Shown: positions 21,070 through 32,945, numbered from the stretch's first letter. The stretch is DNA of 64,000 nucleotides from Apostichopus japonicus (GCF_037975245.1 NC_092565.1:11714499-11778498); one strand, 5' to 3'. Translations and numbers: made by a program. Notes: a model not told the origin generated them from the sequence alone.

Positions 21070-21375
21070 CAACGAATGCACGCTCGAGGCGTGCGATTGC
21101 TCTCCTCTATAACAGTGGACGAGCCGTCGCCCTCCCGCGTCGCCCTCCCGCGTCGCTTCGAACCGGTCCCGTGTCCAAGGCGGGACCACTGCGACTCCTC
21201 TCGAAACGACCCAGTCGACTCGGGTAGAGATATACACCTCGAGAATCCCTTCGGGCGGTTCTTCGATCACTGTACCGTAATAGCACGGCATCGAAGGTTG
21301 AGGATTGAGAGAGAAAGGGGAGTGCGAGAGCGACTCCAGGATGGCGAACGGGCCTAGCCCGGTTCCGTCGACCGT
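21070..21375 (+). other. 5' ETS-like block 7, 5'-truncated (306 bp)
   Basis: Only the right half is present, starting at CAACGAATGCACGCTCG, fused to Q2. The 11-bp hairpin and TATAAATG link are absent. It carries a 13-bp tandem duplication in CGCCCTCCCGCGT (~21127) together with the GGCGAACGGGCC hairpin form. This is the only 18S fragment without a full ETS block in front. Confidence 0.6.
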
Positions 21376-21552
21376 TACCTGGTTGATCCTGCCAGTAGTC
21401 ATATGCTTGTCTCGAAGATTTAGCAATGCACGGCTAAGTACAATCCTGAACATACAAGAGAAACTGCAGATGGCTCATTAGATCAGTTATGGTTTATTGG
21501 AGAAAGTCTTATACCATGGATAACTGTGGTAATTCTAGAGCTTATACTAATG
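21376..21552 (+). rRNA. 18S rRNA 5' fragment, copy 7 (truncated)
   Basis: T form at nucleotide 46, but followed by GAGAGAGAAAGG (the A-form flank), so it is a mosaic of the two lineages. Confidence 0.92.
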
Positions 21553-22741
21553 AGAGAGAAAGGAAAAGGGAGAAGAGAGAAGGCTTCTCGCGTTGCTTGG
21601 TGGATGGCACGAGTGTCATGCGACCGGGCGGAGGGCAGAGTCGTAGGCCGAAGGCGACGGCAAGCCGGCCCGATCCACCCGCAGAGATGAGAGAGAAAGT
21701 AGAATGGAGAGATGAAGAATGAGAGAGGAAGGAGAAGAGAGAATGCTTCTCGCATTGCTTGGTGGCTGGCACGAGTGTCATGCGACCGGGCGGAGGGCAG
21801 AACGGCAGGCCGAAGGCGACGGCAGGCCGGCCCGATTCACCCGCAGAGATCTGGATCTCGTTCGAGAATTCGAGATCTCGTGGGGGCAGTCGGGAGGGGC
21901 ATTCGAGTCGATCCGAGACTCGTGAAGGCTTTCAATATCTGTCGTGTGTGTATAAATGTCATGGTCATGTCACGTCTAGACTCTTGCTGGCCTTCTCGGT
22001 AGGGTCAGCCGTCGTTTCATCGCGACCATGTGTTGCAACTCGGCGCTCAGAACGGGGGTTTTCACCCACTCGCCCCGTGAGCAGAAGATTCTTTCGTGCA
22101 TATTATCTACAAACCCAGATATTGAGCTTTTTCACCCGCAGAACCCCCGGTGGAGAAGAGAGAAGAGAGAGAAGAGAGAGAGAGGAGAGATGAAAGGGAG
22201 AAGAGAGAAGGCTTCTCGCGTTGCTTGGTGGATGGCACGAGTGTCATGCGACCTGGCGGAGGGTAGAGCGGCAGGCCGAAGGCGACGGCAGGCCGGCCCG
22301 ATTCACCCGCAGAGATCTGGATCTCGTTCGAGAATTCGAGATCTCGTGGGGGGCAGTCGGGAGGGGCAGTCGATCAGAGAGAAAGGAGAAGGGAGAGATG
22401 AGAGATGAGAGAGAAAGGAGAGGCGAGAAGGGAGAAGAGAGAAGGCTTCTCGCGTTGTTCGGTGGATGGCACAAGTGTCATGAGAGAAAGGAGAAGGGAG
22501 AGATGAGAGATGAGAGAGAAAGGAGAAGGGAGATGAGAGTAGGCTTCTCGCGTTGCTTGGTGGATGGCACGAGTGTCATGCGACCTGGCAGAGTGGCGGG
22601 TCGAAGGCGACGGCAGGCCGGCCCGATGCATCTGCAAGATCTGACCCTCGTTCGAGATTTTGAGATCTCTTTAGTGTAGCCGGTATTGGCTTAAGTGTGT
22701 GATCCAATGGTCAGAACGAGTGGGCAGAGTGAATCGGATTC

Positions 22742-22756
22742 TATATATGAGGGGGG
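22742..22756 (+). promoter_or_regulatory. Candidate Pol I initiation motif, copy 12
   Basis: TATATATGAGGGGGG with the full upstream stretch, unlike its duplicate at 7680. It is 1,644 bp before 18S copy 8. Confidence 0.5.
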
Positions 22757-22911
22757 TTGTAGAGTCGATCCAAGACTCGAGAAGGCTTTTAATATCTGTC
22801 GTGTGTGTATAAATGTCATGGTTGGACACTTGCGGGCCCTCTCGTAGGGTCGGCCGTCGTTTCTTCGCGACCATGTGTTGCAACTCGGCGCTCTCACGGG
22901 GTTCATCCACT

Positions 22912-22922
22912 CCCCCCCCCCC
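22912..22922 (+). repeat. Poly-C tract, C11
   Basis: In Q1. Confidence 0.95.
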
Positions 22923-23691
22923 GTGAGCAGAGGTGTCCCTCCGTGCACACGTATATATCAACGTTCAGATATGAAGCTTTCGCGGACGGGAGTCCACCCG
23001 AGACTCGAAAAGGCTCCTTGCCTGTGGTGCGTAAATATTTTTGCACGTCTAGACTCTTGCTGGCCTTCTCGGTAGGGTCAGCCGTCGTTTCATCGCGACC
23101 ATGTGTTGCAACTCGGCGCTCAGAACGGGGGTTTTCACCCACTCGCCCCGTGAGCAGAAGATTCTTTCGTGCATATTATCTACAAACCCAGATATTGAGC
23201 TTTTTCATCCGCAGAACCCCCGGTGGAGAAGAGAGAAGAGAGAGAAGAGAGAGAGAGGAGAGATGAAAGGGAGAAGGGAGAAGGCTTCTCGCGTTGCTTG
23301 GTGGATGGCACGAGTGTCATGCGACCTTGCGGAGGGTAGAGCGGCAGGCCGAAGGCGACGGCAGGCCGGCCCGATTCACCCGCAGAGATCTGGATCTCGT
23401 TCGAGAATTCGAGATCTCGTGGGGGACAGTCGGGAGGGGCAGTCGATCAGAGAGAAAGGACAAGGGAGAGATGAGAGATGAGAGAGAAAGGAGAAGGGAG
23501 AAGAGAGAAGGCTTTCTCGTGTTTTTTGTTGGTTGGCACAAGTGTCATGAGAGAAAGGAGAGATGATAGAGAAGAGAGAAGGCTTCTCGCGTTGCTTGGT
23601 GATTGGCACGAGTGTCATGCGACCGGGCGGAGGGCAGAGTCGCAGGCCGAAGGCCGAAGGCGACGGCAGGCCGGCCCGATTCACCCACAGA

Positions 23692-24385
23692 GATCATCGG
23701 TCTCGTTCGAAGTTTCGAGATCTCGTGGGGGGTAGTCGGGAGGGGTAGTCGAGTCGATCCGATACTCGAGAAGGCCTTCAATATCTGTCGTATGTGTATA
23801 AATGTCATGGTTGGACTCGTGCAAGATATATCCGGGAGCAACCCCGACACTCCTCTGAAAATACGGGTTGCTCCCAGGTGAGAAGGTCGATTGTGTGGTC
23901 GATGGCACGAGTGTCATGCGACCGGGCGAGGGCCGAGTATTTAGCCGACGGTGACGGCAGGCCGCCCGATGGAGAAACGGTCAGATATCGAGCTTTCATC
24001 ACGGGACCCGTTCGGGCTTGTTGCCGTTGCTGCGACCATGTGTTGCACTCGGCGCTCTGTACGGGCTTTTTCATCCAAGCAACGAATGCACGCTCGAGGC
24101 GTGCGATTGCTCTCCTCTATAACAGTGGACGAGCAGTCGCCCTCCCGCGTCGCCCTCCCGCGTCGCTTCGAACCGGTCCCGTGTCCAAGGCGGGACCACT
24201 GCGACTCCTCTCGAAACGACCCAGTCGACTCGGGTAGAGATATACACCTCGAGAATCCCTTCGGGCGGTTCTTCGATCACTGTACCGTAATAGCACGGCA
24301 TCGAAGGTTGAGGATTGAGAGAGAAAGGGGAGTGCGATAGCGACTCCAGGATGGCGACAGGGCCTAGCCCGGTTCCGTCGACCGT
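23692..24385 (+). other. 5' ETS-like block 8 (694 bp)
   Basis: Hairpin arms at 23834-23844 and 23865-23875. It has the 13-bp duplication of CGCCCTCCCGCGT (~24138) and the GGCGACAGGGCC hairpin form. GAGCAGTCGCC replaces GAGCCGTCGCC. Confidence 0.6.
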
Positions 24386-24562
24386 TACCTGGTTGATCCT
24401 GCCAGTAGTCATATGCTTGTCTCGAAGATTAAGCAATGCACGGCTAAGTACAATCCTGAACATACAAGAGAAACTGCAGATGGCTCATTAGATCAGTTAT
24501 GGTTTATTGGAGAAAGTCTTATACCATGGATAACTGTGGTAATTCTAGAGCTTATACTAATG
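24386..24562 (+). rRNA. 18S rRNA 5' fragment, copy 8 (truncated)
   Basis: A form at nucleotide 46. It is the counterpart of copy 3 in segmental duplication A. Confidence 0.92.
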
Positions 24563-25739
24563 AGAGAGAAAGGAAAAGGGAGAAGAGAGAAGGCTTCTCG
24601 CGTTGCTTGGTGGATGGCACGAGTGTCATGCGACCGGGCGGAGGGCAGAGTCGTAGGCCGAAGGCGACGGCAGGCCGGCCCGATCCACCCGCAGAGATGA
24701 GAGAGAAAGTAGAATGGAGAGATGAAGAATGAGAGAGGAAGGAGAAGAGAGAAGGCTTCTCGCGTTGCTTGGTGGCTGGCACGAGTGTCATGCGACGGGG
24801 CGGAGGGCAGAGCGGCAGGCCGAAGGCGACGGCAGGCCGGCCCGATTCACCCGCAGAGATCTGGATCTCGTTCGAGAATTCGAGATCTCGTGGGGGCAGT
24901 CGGGAGGGGCATTCGAGTCGATCCGAGACTCGTGAAGGCTTTTAATATCTGTCGTGGGTGTATAAATGTCATGGTTGGACTCTTGCTGGCCTTCTCGGTA
25001 GGGTCAGCCGTCGTTTCATCGCGACCATGTGTTGCAACTCGGCGCTCAGAACGGGGGTTTTCACCCACTCGCCCCGTGAGCAGAAGATTATTTCGTGCAT
25101 ATTATCTACAAACCCAGATATTGAGCTTTTTCATCCGCAGAACCCCCGGTGGAGAAGAGAGAAGAGAGAGAAGAGAGAGAGAGGAGAGATGAAAGGGAGA
25201 AGAGAGAAGGCTTCTCGCGTTGCTTGGTGGATGGCACGAGTGTCATGCGACCTGGCGGAGGGTAGAGCGGCAGGCCGAAGGCGACGGCAGGCCGGCCCGA
25301 TTCACCCGCAGAGATCTGGATCTCGTTCGAGAATTCGAGATCTCGTGGGCGGCAGTCGGGAGGGGCAGTCGATCAGAGAGAAAGGAGAAGGGAGAGATGA
25401 GAGATGAGAGAGAAAGGAGAGGGGAGAAGGGAGAAGAGAGAAGGCTTCTCGCGTTGTTCGGTGGATGGCACAAGTGTCATGAGAGAAAGGAGAAGGGAGA
25501 GATGAGAGATGAGAGAGAAAGGAGAAGGGAGAAGAGAGTAGGCTTCTCGCGTTGCTGGTGGATGGCACGAGTGTCATGCGACCTGGCAGAGTGGCGGGTC
25601 GAAGGCGACGGCAGGCCGGCCCGATGCATCTGCAAGATCTGACCCTCGTTCGAGATTTTGAGATCTCTTTAGTGTAGCGGGTATTGGCTTAAGTGTGTGA
25701 TCCAATGGTCAGAACGAGTGGGCAGAGTGAATCGGATTC

Positions 25740-25754
25740 TATATATGAGGGGGG
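25740..25754 (+). promoter_or_regulatory. Candidate Pol I initiation motif, copy 13
   Basis: TATATATGAGGGGGG, 1,628 bp before 18S copy 9. Confidence 0.5.
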
Positions 25755-25909
25755 TTGTAGAGTCGATCCAAGACTCGAGAAGGCTTTTAATATCTGTCGT
25801 GGGTGTATAAATGTCATGGTTGGACACTTGCGGGCCCTCTCGTAGGGTCGGCCGTCGTTTCTTCGCGACCATGTGTTGCAACTCGGCGCTCTCACGGGGT
25901 TCATCCACT

Positions 25910-25922
25910 CCCCCCCCCCCCC
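25910..25922 (+). repeat. Poly-C tract, C13
   Basis: In Q1. The duplicate in segment 3 is only C6. Confidence 0.95.
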
Positions 25923-26686
25923 GTGAGCAGAGGTGTCCCTCCGTGCACACGTATATATCAACGTTCAGATATGAAGCTTTCGCGGACGGGAGTCCACCCG
26001 AGACTGGAAAAGGCTCCTTGCCTGTGGTGCGTAAATATTTTTGCACGTCTAGACTCTTGCTGGCCTTCTCGGTAGGGTCAGCCGTCGTTTCATCGCGACC
26101 ATGTGTTGCAACTCGGCGCTCAGAGCGGGGGTTTTCACCCACTCGCCCCGTGAGCAGAAGGTTCTTTCGTGCATATTATCTACAAACCCAGATATTGAGC
26201 TTTTTCATCCGCAGAACCCCCGGTGGAGAAGAGAGAAGAGAGAGAGAGAAGAGAAGAGATGGAAGGGAGAAGAGAGAAGGCTTCTCGCGTTGCTTGGTGG
26301 ATGGCACGAGTGTCATGCGACCTTGCGGAGGGTAGAGCGGCAGGCCGAAAGCGACGGCAGGCCGGCCCGATTCACCCGCAGAGATCTGGATCTCGTTCGA
26401 GAATTCGAGATCTCGTGGGGGACAGTCGGGAGGGGCAGTCGATCAGAGAGAAAGGAGAAGGGAGAGATGAGAGATGAGAGAGAAAGGAGAAGTGAGAAGG
26501 GAGAAGGCTTCTCGTGTTTTTTGTTGGTTGGCACAAGTGTCATGAGAGAAAGGAGAGATGATAGAGAAGAGAGAAGGCTTCTCGCGTTGCTTGGTGATTG
26601 GCACGAGTGTCATGCGACCGGGCGGAGGGCAGAGTCGCAGGCCGAAGGCCGAAGGCGACGGCAGGCCGGCCCGATTCACCCACAGA

Positions 26687-27367
26687 GATCATCGGTCTCG
26701 TTCGAAGTTTCGAGATCTCGTGGGGGGTAGTCGGGAGGGGTAGTCGAGTCGATCCGATACTCGAGAAGGCCTTCAATATCTGTCGTATGTGTATAAATGT
26801 CATGGTTGGACTCGTGCAAGATATATCCGGGAGCAACCCCGACACTCCTCTGAAAATACGGGTTGCTCCCAGGTGAGAAGGTCGATTGTGTGGTCGATGG
26901 CACGAGTGTCATGCGACCGGGCGAGGGCCGAGTATTTAGCCGACGGTGACGGCAGGCCGCCCGATGGAGAAACGGTCAGATATCGAGCTTTCATCACGGG
27001 ACCCGTTCGGGCTTGTTGCCGTTGCTGCGACCATGTGTTGCACTCGGCGCTCTGTACGGGCTTTTTCATCCAAGCAACGAATGCACGCTCGAGGCGTGCG
27101 ATTGCTCTCCTCTATAACAGTGGACGAGCCGTCGCCCTCCCGCGTCGCTTCGAACCGGTCCCGTGTCCAAGGCGGGACCACTGCGACTCCTCTCGAAACG
27201 ACCCAGTCGACTCGGGTAGAGATATACACCTCGAGAATCCCTTCGGGCGGTTCTTCGATCACTGTACCGTAATAGCACGGCATCGAAGGTTGAGGATTGA
27301 GAGAGAAAGGGGAGTGCGAGAGCGACTCCAGGATGGCGAACGGGCCTAGCCCGGTTCCGTCGACCGT
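26687..27367 (+). other. 5' ETS-like block 9 (681 bp)
   Basis: Hairpin arms at 26829-26839 and 26860-26870. GGCGAACGGGCC form, no 13-bp duplication, matching block 4. Confidence 0.6.
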
Positions 27368-27544
27368 TACCTGGTTGATCCTGCCAGTAGTCATATGCTT
27401 GTCTCGAAGATTAAGCAATGCACGGCTAAGTACAATCCTGAACATACAAGAGAAACTGCAGATGGCTCATTAGATCAGTTATGGTTTATTGGAGAAAGTC
27501 TTATACCATGGATAACTGTGGTAATTCTAGAGCTTATACTAATG
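27368..27544 (+). rRNA. 18S rRNA 5' fragment, copy 9 (truncated)
   Basis: A form at nucleotide 46. The following A/G tract is altered (GAAAGAAAAAGGAAGAAAGG). Confidence 0.92.
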
Positions 27545-28046
27545 AGAGAGAAAGAAAAAGGAAGAAAGGAGAAGGCTTCTCGCGTTGCTTGGTGGATGGC
27601 ACGAGTGTCATGCGACCGGGCGGAGGGCAGAGTCGTAGGCCGAAGGCGACGGCAGGCCGGCCCGATCCACCCGCAGAGATGAGAGAGAAAGTAGAATGGA
27701 GAGATGAAGAATGAGAGAGGAAGGAGAAGAGAGAAGGCTTCTCGCGATGCTTGGTGGCTGGCACGAGTGTCATGCGACGGGGCGGAGGGCAGAGCGGCAG
27801 GCCGAAGGCGACGGCAGGCCGGCCCGATTCACCCGCAGAGATCTGGATCTCGTTCGAGAATTCGAGATCTCGTGGGGGCAGTCGGGAGGGGTATTCGAGT
27901 CGATCCGAGACTCGTGAAGGCTTTCAATATCTGTCGTGTGTGTATAAATGTCATGGTTGGACACTTGCGGGCCCTCTCGTAGGGTCGGCCGTCGTTTCTT
28001 CGCGACCATGTGTTGCAACTCGGCGCTCTCACGGGGTTCATCCACT

Positions 28047-28060
28047 CCCCCCCCCCCCCC
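28047..28060 (+). repeat. Poly-C tract, C14
   Basis: In Q1. Confidence 0.95.
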
Positions 28061-28717
28061 GTGAGCAGAGGTGTCCCTCCGTGCACACGTATATATCAAC
28101 GTTCAGATATGAAGCTTTCGCGGACGGGAGTCCACCCGAGACTGGAAAAGGCTCCTTGCCTGTGGTGCGTAAATATTTTTGCACGTCTAGACTCTTGCTG
28201 GCCTTCTCGGTAGGGTCAGCCGTCGTTTCATCGCGACCATGTGTTGCAACTCGGCGCTCAGAGCGGGGGTTTTCACCCACTCGCCCCGTGAGCAGAAGAT
28301 TCTTTCGTGCATATTATCTACAAACCCAGATGTTGAGCTTTTTCATCCGCAGAACCCCCGGTGGAGAAGAGAGAGAAGAGAGAGAGAGAGAAGAGAAGAG
28401 AGGAGAGATGGAAGGGAGAAGAGAGAAGGCTTCTCGCGTTGTTCAGTGGATGGCAGAAGTGTCATGAGAGAAAGGAGAAGGGAGAGATGAGAGATGAGAG
28501 AGAAGGGAGAAGAGAGTAGGCTTCTCGCGTTGCTGGTGGATGGCACGAGTATCATGCGACCTGGCAGAGTGGCGGGTCGAAGGCGACGGCAGGCCGGCCC
28601 GATGCATCTGCAAGATCTGACCCTCGTTCGAGATTTTGAGATCTCTTTAGTGTAGCGGGTATTGGCTTAAGTGTGTGATCCAATGGTCAGAACGAGTGGG
28701 CAGAGTGAATCGGATTC

Positions 28718-28732
28718 TATATATGAGGGGGG
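28718..28732 (+). promoter_or_regulatory. Candidate Pol I initiation motif, copy 14
   Basis: TATATATGAGGGGGG, 1,651 bp before 18S copy 10. Confidence 0.5.
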
Positions 28733-28887
28733 TTGTAGAGTCGATCCAAGACTCGAGAAGGCTTTTAATATCTGTCGTGGGTGTATAAATGTCATGGTTG
28801 GACACTTGCGGGCCCTCTCGTAGGGTCGGCCGTCGTTTCTTCGCGACCATGTGTTGCAACTCGGCGCTCTCACGGGGTTCATCCACT

Positions 28888-28903
28888 CCCCCCCCCCCCC
28901 CCC
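28888..28903 (+). repeat. Poly-C tract, C16
   Basis: In Q1. Shortened to C12 in the 8-kb duplicate (36893). Confidence 0.95.
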
Positions 28904-29685
28904 GTGAGCAGAGGTGTCCCTCCGTGCACACGTATATATCAACGTTCAGATATGAGGCTTTCGCGGACGGGAGTCCACCCGAGACTCGAAAAGGCTCCTT
29001 GCCTGTGGTGCGTAAATATTTTTGCACGTCTAGACTCTTGCTGGCCTTCTCGGTAGGGTCAGCCGTCGTTTCATCGCGACCATGTGTTGCAACTCGGCGC
29101 TCAGAGCCGGGGGTTTTCACCCACTCGCCCCGTGAGCAGAAGGTTCTTTCGTGCATATTATCTACAAACCCAGATATTGAGCTTTTTCATCCGCAGAACC
29201 CCCGGTGGAGAAGAGAGAGAAGAGAGAGAGAGAAGAGAAGAGAGGAGAGATAAAAAGGGAGAAGAGAGAAGGCTTCTCGCGTTGCTTGGTGGATGGCACG
29301 AGTGTCATGCGACCTTGCGGAGGGTAGAGCGGCAGGCCGAAGGCGACGGCAGGCCGGCCCGATTCACCCGCAGAGATCTGGATCTCGTTCGAGAATTCGA
29401 GATCTCGTGGGGGACAGTCGCGAGAGGCAGTCGATCAGAGAGAAAGGAGAAGGGAGAGATGAGAGATGAGAGAGGAAGGAGAAGTGAGAAGGGAGAAGGC
29501 TTCTCGTGTTTTTTGTTGGTTGGCACAAGTGTCATGAGAGAAAAGAGAGATGATAGAGAAGGGAGAAGAGAGAAGGCTTCTCGCGTTGCTTGGTGATTGG
29601 CACGAGTGTCATGCGACCGGGCGGAGGGCAGAGTCGCAGGCCGAAGGCCGAAGGCGACGGCAGGCCGGCCCGATTCACCCACAGA

Positions 29686-30368
29686 GATCATCGGTCTCGT
29701 TCGAAGTTTCGAGATCCCGTGGGGGGTAGTCGGCAGGGGTAGTCGAGTCGATCCGATACTCGAGAAGGCCTTCAATATCTGTCGTATGTGTATAAATGTC
29801 ATGGTTGGACTCGTGCAAGATATATCCGGGAGCAACCCCGACACTCCTCTGAAAATACGGGTTGCTCCCAGGTGAGAAGGTCGATTGTGTGGTCGATGGC
29901 ACGAGTGTCATGCGACCGGGCGTGGGCCGAGTATTTAGCCGACGGTGACGGTGACACTCGCCCCGTGAAGAAACGGTCAGATATCGAGCTTTCATCACGG
30001 GACCCGTTCGGGCTTGTTGCCGTTGCTGCGACCATGTGTTGCACTCGGCGCTCTGTACGGGCTTTTTCATCCAAGCAACGAATGCACGCTCGAGGCGTGC
30101 GATTGCTCTCCTCTATAACAGTGGACGAGCCGTCGCCCTCCCGCGTCGCTTCGAACCGGTCCCGTGTCCAAGGCGGGACCACTGCGACTCCTCTCGAAAC
30201 GACCCAGTCGACTCGGGTAGAGATATACACCTCGAGAATCCCTTCGGGCGGTTCTTCGATCACTGTACCGTAATAGCACGGCATCGAAGGTTGAGGATTG
30301 AGAGAGAAAGGGGAGTGCGAGAGCGACTCCAGGATGGCGAACGGGCCTAGCCCGGTTCCGTCGACCGT
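29686..30368 (+). other. 5' ETS-like block 10 (683 bp, chimeric)
   Basis: Hairpin arms at 29828-29838 and 29859-29869. At ~29948-29970 the normal GGCAGGCCGCCCGATGGAG is replaced by GGTGACACTCGCCCCGTGA, a piece of Q2, before the ETS resumes at AGAAACGGTCAG. The left end reads GAGATCCCGTGG and GTCGGCAGGGG. Confidence 0.6.
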
Positions 30369-30545
30369 TACCTGGTTGATCCTGCCAGTAGTCATATGCT
30401 TGTCTCGAAGATTAAGCAATGCACGGCTAAGTACAATCCTGAACATACAAGAGAAACTGCAGATGGCTCAATAGATCAGTTATGGTTTATTGGAGAAAGT
30501 CTTATACCATGGATAACTGTGGTAATTCTAGAGCTTATACTAATG
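30369..30545 (+). rRNA. 18S rRNA 5' fragment, copy 10 (truncated)
   Basis: A form at nucleotide 46, plus T-to-A at nucleotide 103 (GGCTCAATAG), shared only with copy 13. Confidence 0.92.
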
Positions 30546-32074
30546 AGAGAGAAAGGAAAAGGGAGAAGAGAGAAGGCTTCTCGCGTTGCTTGGTGGATGG
30601 CACGAGTGTCATTCGACCGGGCGGAGGGCAGAGTCGTAGGCCGAAGGCGACGGCAGGCCGGCCCGATCCACCCGCAGAGATGAGAGAGAAAGTAGAATGG
30701 AGAGATGAAGAATGAGAGAGGAAGGAGAAGAGAGAAGGCTTCTCGCGTTGCTTGGTGGCTGGCACTAGTGTCATGCGACCGGGCGGAGGGCAGAGCGGCA
30801 GGCCGAAGGCGACGGCAGGCCGGCCCGATTCACCCGCAGAGATCTGGATCTCGTTCGAGAATTCGAGATCTCGTGGGGGCAGTCGGGAGGGGGCATTCGA
30901 GTCGATCCGAGACTCGTGAAGGCTTTCAATATCTGTCGTGTGTGTATAAATGTCATGGTTGGACACTTGCGGGCCCTCTCGTAGGGTCGGCCGTCGTTTC
31001 TTCGCGACCATGTGTTGCAACTCGGCGCTCTCACGGGGTTCAACCACTCCCCCCGTGAGCAGAGGTGTCCCTCCGTGCTGACGTATATATCAACGTTCAG
31101 ATATGAAGCTTTCGCGGACGGGAGTCCACCCGAGACTCGAAAAGGCTCCTTGCCTGTGGTGCGTAAATATTTTTGCACGTCTAGACTCTTGCTGGCCTTC
31201 TCGGTAGGGTCAGCCGTCGTTTCATCGCGACCATGTGTTGCAACTCGGCGCTCAGAACGGGGGTTTTCACCCACTCGCCCCGTGAGCAGAAGATTCTTTC
31301 GTGCATATTATCTACAAACCCAGATATTGAGCTTTTTCATCCGCAGAACCCCCGGTGGAGAAGAGAGAGAGAGAGAGAAGAGAGAGAGAGGAGAGATGAA
31401 AGGGAGAAGAGAGAAGGCTTCTCGCGTTGCTTGGTGGATGGCACGAGTGTCATGCGACCTGGCGGAGGGTAGAGCGGCAGGCCGAAGGCGACGGCAGGCC
31501 GGCCCGATTCACCCGCAGAGATTTGGATCTCGTTCGAGAACTCGAGATCTCGTGGGGGACAGTCGGGAGGGGCAGTCGATCAGAGAGAAAGGAGAAGGGA
31601 GAGATGAGAGATGAGAGATGAGAGAGAAGAGAAGAGAAGAGAAGAGATGAAAGGGAGAAGAGAGAAGGCTTCTCGCGTTGCTTGGTGGATGGCACGAGTG
31701 TCATGCGACCTTGCGGAGGGTAGAGCGGCAGGCCGAAGGCGACGGCAGGCCGGCCCGATTCACCCGCAGAGATCTGGATCTCGTTCGAGAATTCGAGATC
31801 TCGTGGGGGACAGTCGGGAGGGGCAGTCGATCAGAGAGAAAGGAGAAGGGAGAGATGAGAGATGAGAGAGAAAGGAGAAGTGAGAAGGGAGAAGGCTTCT
31901 CGTGTTTTTTGTTGGTTGGCACAAGTGTCATGAGAGAAAGGAGAGATGATAGAGAAGAGAGAAGGCTTCTCGCGTTGCTTGGTGATTGGCACGAGTGTCA
32001 TGCGACCGGGCGGAGGGCAGAGTCGCAGGCCGAAGGCCGAAGGCGACGGCAGGCCGGCCCGATTCACCCACAGA
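30546..32074 (+). repeat. Spacer segment 10 (no promoter motif)
   Basis: No gene and no TATATATGAGG motif. Order: R; M; R; M (GGTGGCTGG type); link; Q1 (C6, CAACCACT); Q2; R; M; an A/G tract with repeated GAGAA (31611-31650); M; T6 short M; M. Confidence 0.8.
31611..31662 (+). repeat. (GAGAA)n purine tract
   Basis: ATGAGAGAGAAGAGAAGAGA-type sequence leading to GATGAAAGGGAGAAG. It is almost entirely A/G and lies between two full M modules. Confidence 0.85.
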
Positions 32075-32768
32075 GATCATCGGTCTCGTTCGAAGTTTCG
32101 AGATCTCGTGGGGGGTAGTCGGGAGGGGTAGTCGAGTCGATCCGATACTCGAGAAGGCCTTCAATATCTGTCGTATGTGTATAAATGTCATGGTTGGACT
32201 CGTGCAAGATATATCCGGGAGCAACCCCGACACTCCTCTGAAAATACGGGTTGCTCCCAGGTGAGAAGGTCGATTGTGTGGTCGATGGCACGAGTGTCAT
32301 GCGACCGGGCGAGGGCCGAGTATTTAGCCGACGGTGACGGCAGGCCGCCCGATGGAGAAACGGTCAGATATCGAGCTTTCATCACGGGACCCGTTCGGGC
32401 TTGTTGCCGTTGCTGCGACCATGTGTTGCACTCGGCGCTCTGTACGGGCTTTTTCATCCAAGCAACGAATGCACGCTCGAGGCGTGCGATTGCTCTCCTC
32501 TATAACAGTGGACGAGCCGTCGCCCTCCCGCGTCGCCCTCCCGCGTCGCTTCGAACCGGTCCCGTGTCCAAGGCGGGACCACTGCGATTCCTCTCGAAAC
32601 GACCCAGTCGACTCGGGTAGAGATATACACCTCGAGAATCCCTTCGGGCGGTTCTTCGATCACTCTACCGTAATAGCACGGCATCGAATGTTGAGGATTG
32701 AGAGAGAAAGGGGAGTGCGACAGCGACTTCAGGATGGCGACAGGGCCTAGCCCGGTTCCGTCGACCGT
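32075..32768 (+). other. 5' ETS-like block 11 (694 bp)
   Basis: Hairpin arms at 32217-32227 and 32248-32258. It has the 13-bp duplication (~32522), the GGCGACAGGGCC form, and its own substitutions: GCGATTCC, CACTCTACC, CGAATGTTG and GCGACAGCGACTTC. Confidence 0.6.
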
Positions 32769-32945
32769 TACCTGGTTGATCCTGCCAGTAGTCATATGCT
32801 TGTCTCGAAGATTAAGCAATGCACGGCTAAGTACAATCCTGAACATACAAGAGAAACTGCAGATGGCTCATTAGATCAGTTATGGTTTATTGGAGAAAGT
32901 CTTATACCATGGATAACTGTGGTAATTCTAGAGCTTATACTAATG
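32769..32945 (+). rRNA. 18S rRNA 5' fragment, copy 11 (truncated)
   Basis: A form at nucleotide 46, 2,400 bp after copy 10. Confidence 0.92.

Larger units (their letters stand above)
21553..23691 (+). repeat. Spacer segment 7
   Basis: No gene is seen. Order: R; M; R; M (GGTGGCTGG type); link. At ~21965 the link joins the end of the Q1/Q2 joint (GGTCATGTCACGTCTAGAC), deleting most of Q1. Then Q2; R; M; short M; M; promoter motif 22742; Q1 (C11); Q2; R; M; T6 short M; M. Confidence 0.8.
24563..26686 (+). repeat. Spacer segment 8
   Basis: No gene is seen. Same module order as spacer segment 3, including the link-to-Q2 fusion (~24979). It differs from segment 3 in poly-C length (C13 versus C6) and a shorter A/G tract at ~26230. 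Confidence 0.8.
22738..28785 (+). repeat. Segmental duplication A, right copy
   Basis: Partner of 7676-13712. It contains ETS/18S copies 8 and 9, as the left copy contains copies 3 and 4. It differs by the 13-bp ETS insertion in block 8, poly-C lengths and scattered substitutions. Confidence 0.75.
27545..29685 (+). repeat. Spacer segment 9
   Basis: No gene is seen. It follows spacer segment 4 up to ~28785, then keeps the Q region that segment 4 lost. Order: R; M; M; link; Q1 (C14); Q2; R; short M (TTCAGTGG); M; promoter motif 28718; Q1 (C16); Q2 with AGAGCCGGGGG; R containing GATAAAAAGG; M; T6 short M; M. Confidence 0.8.
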
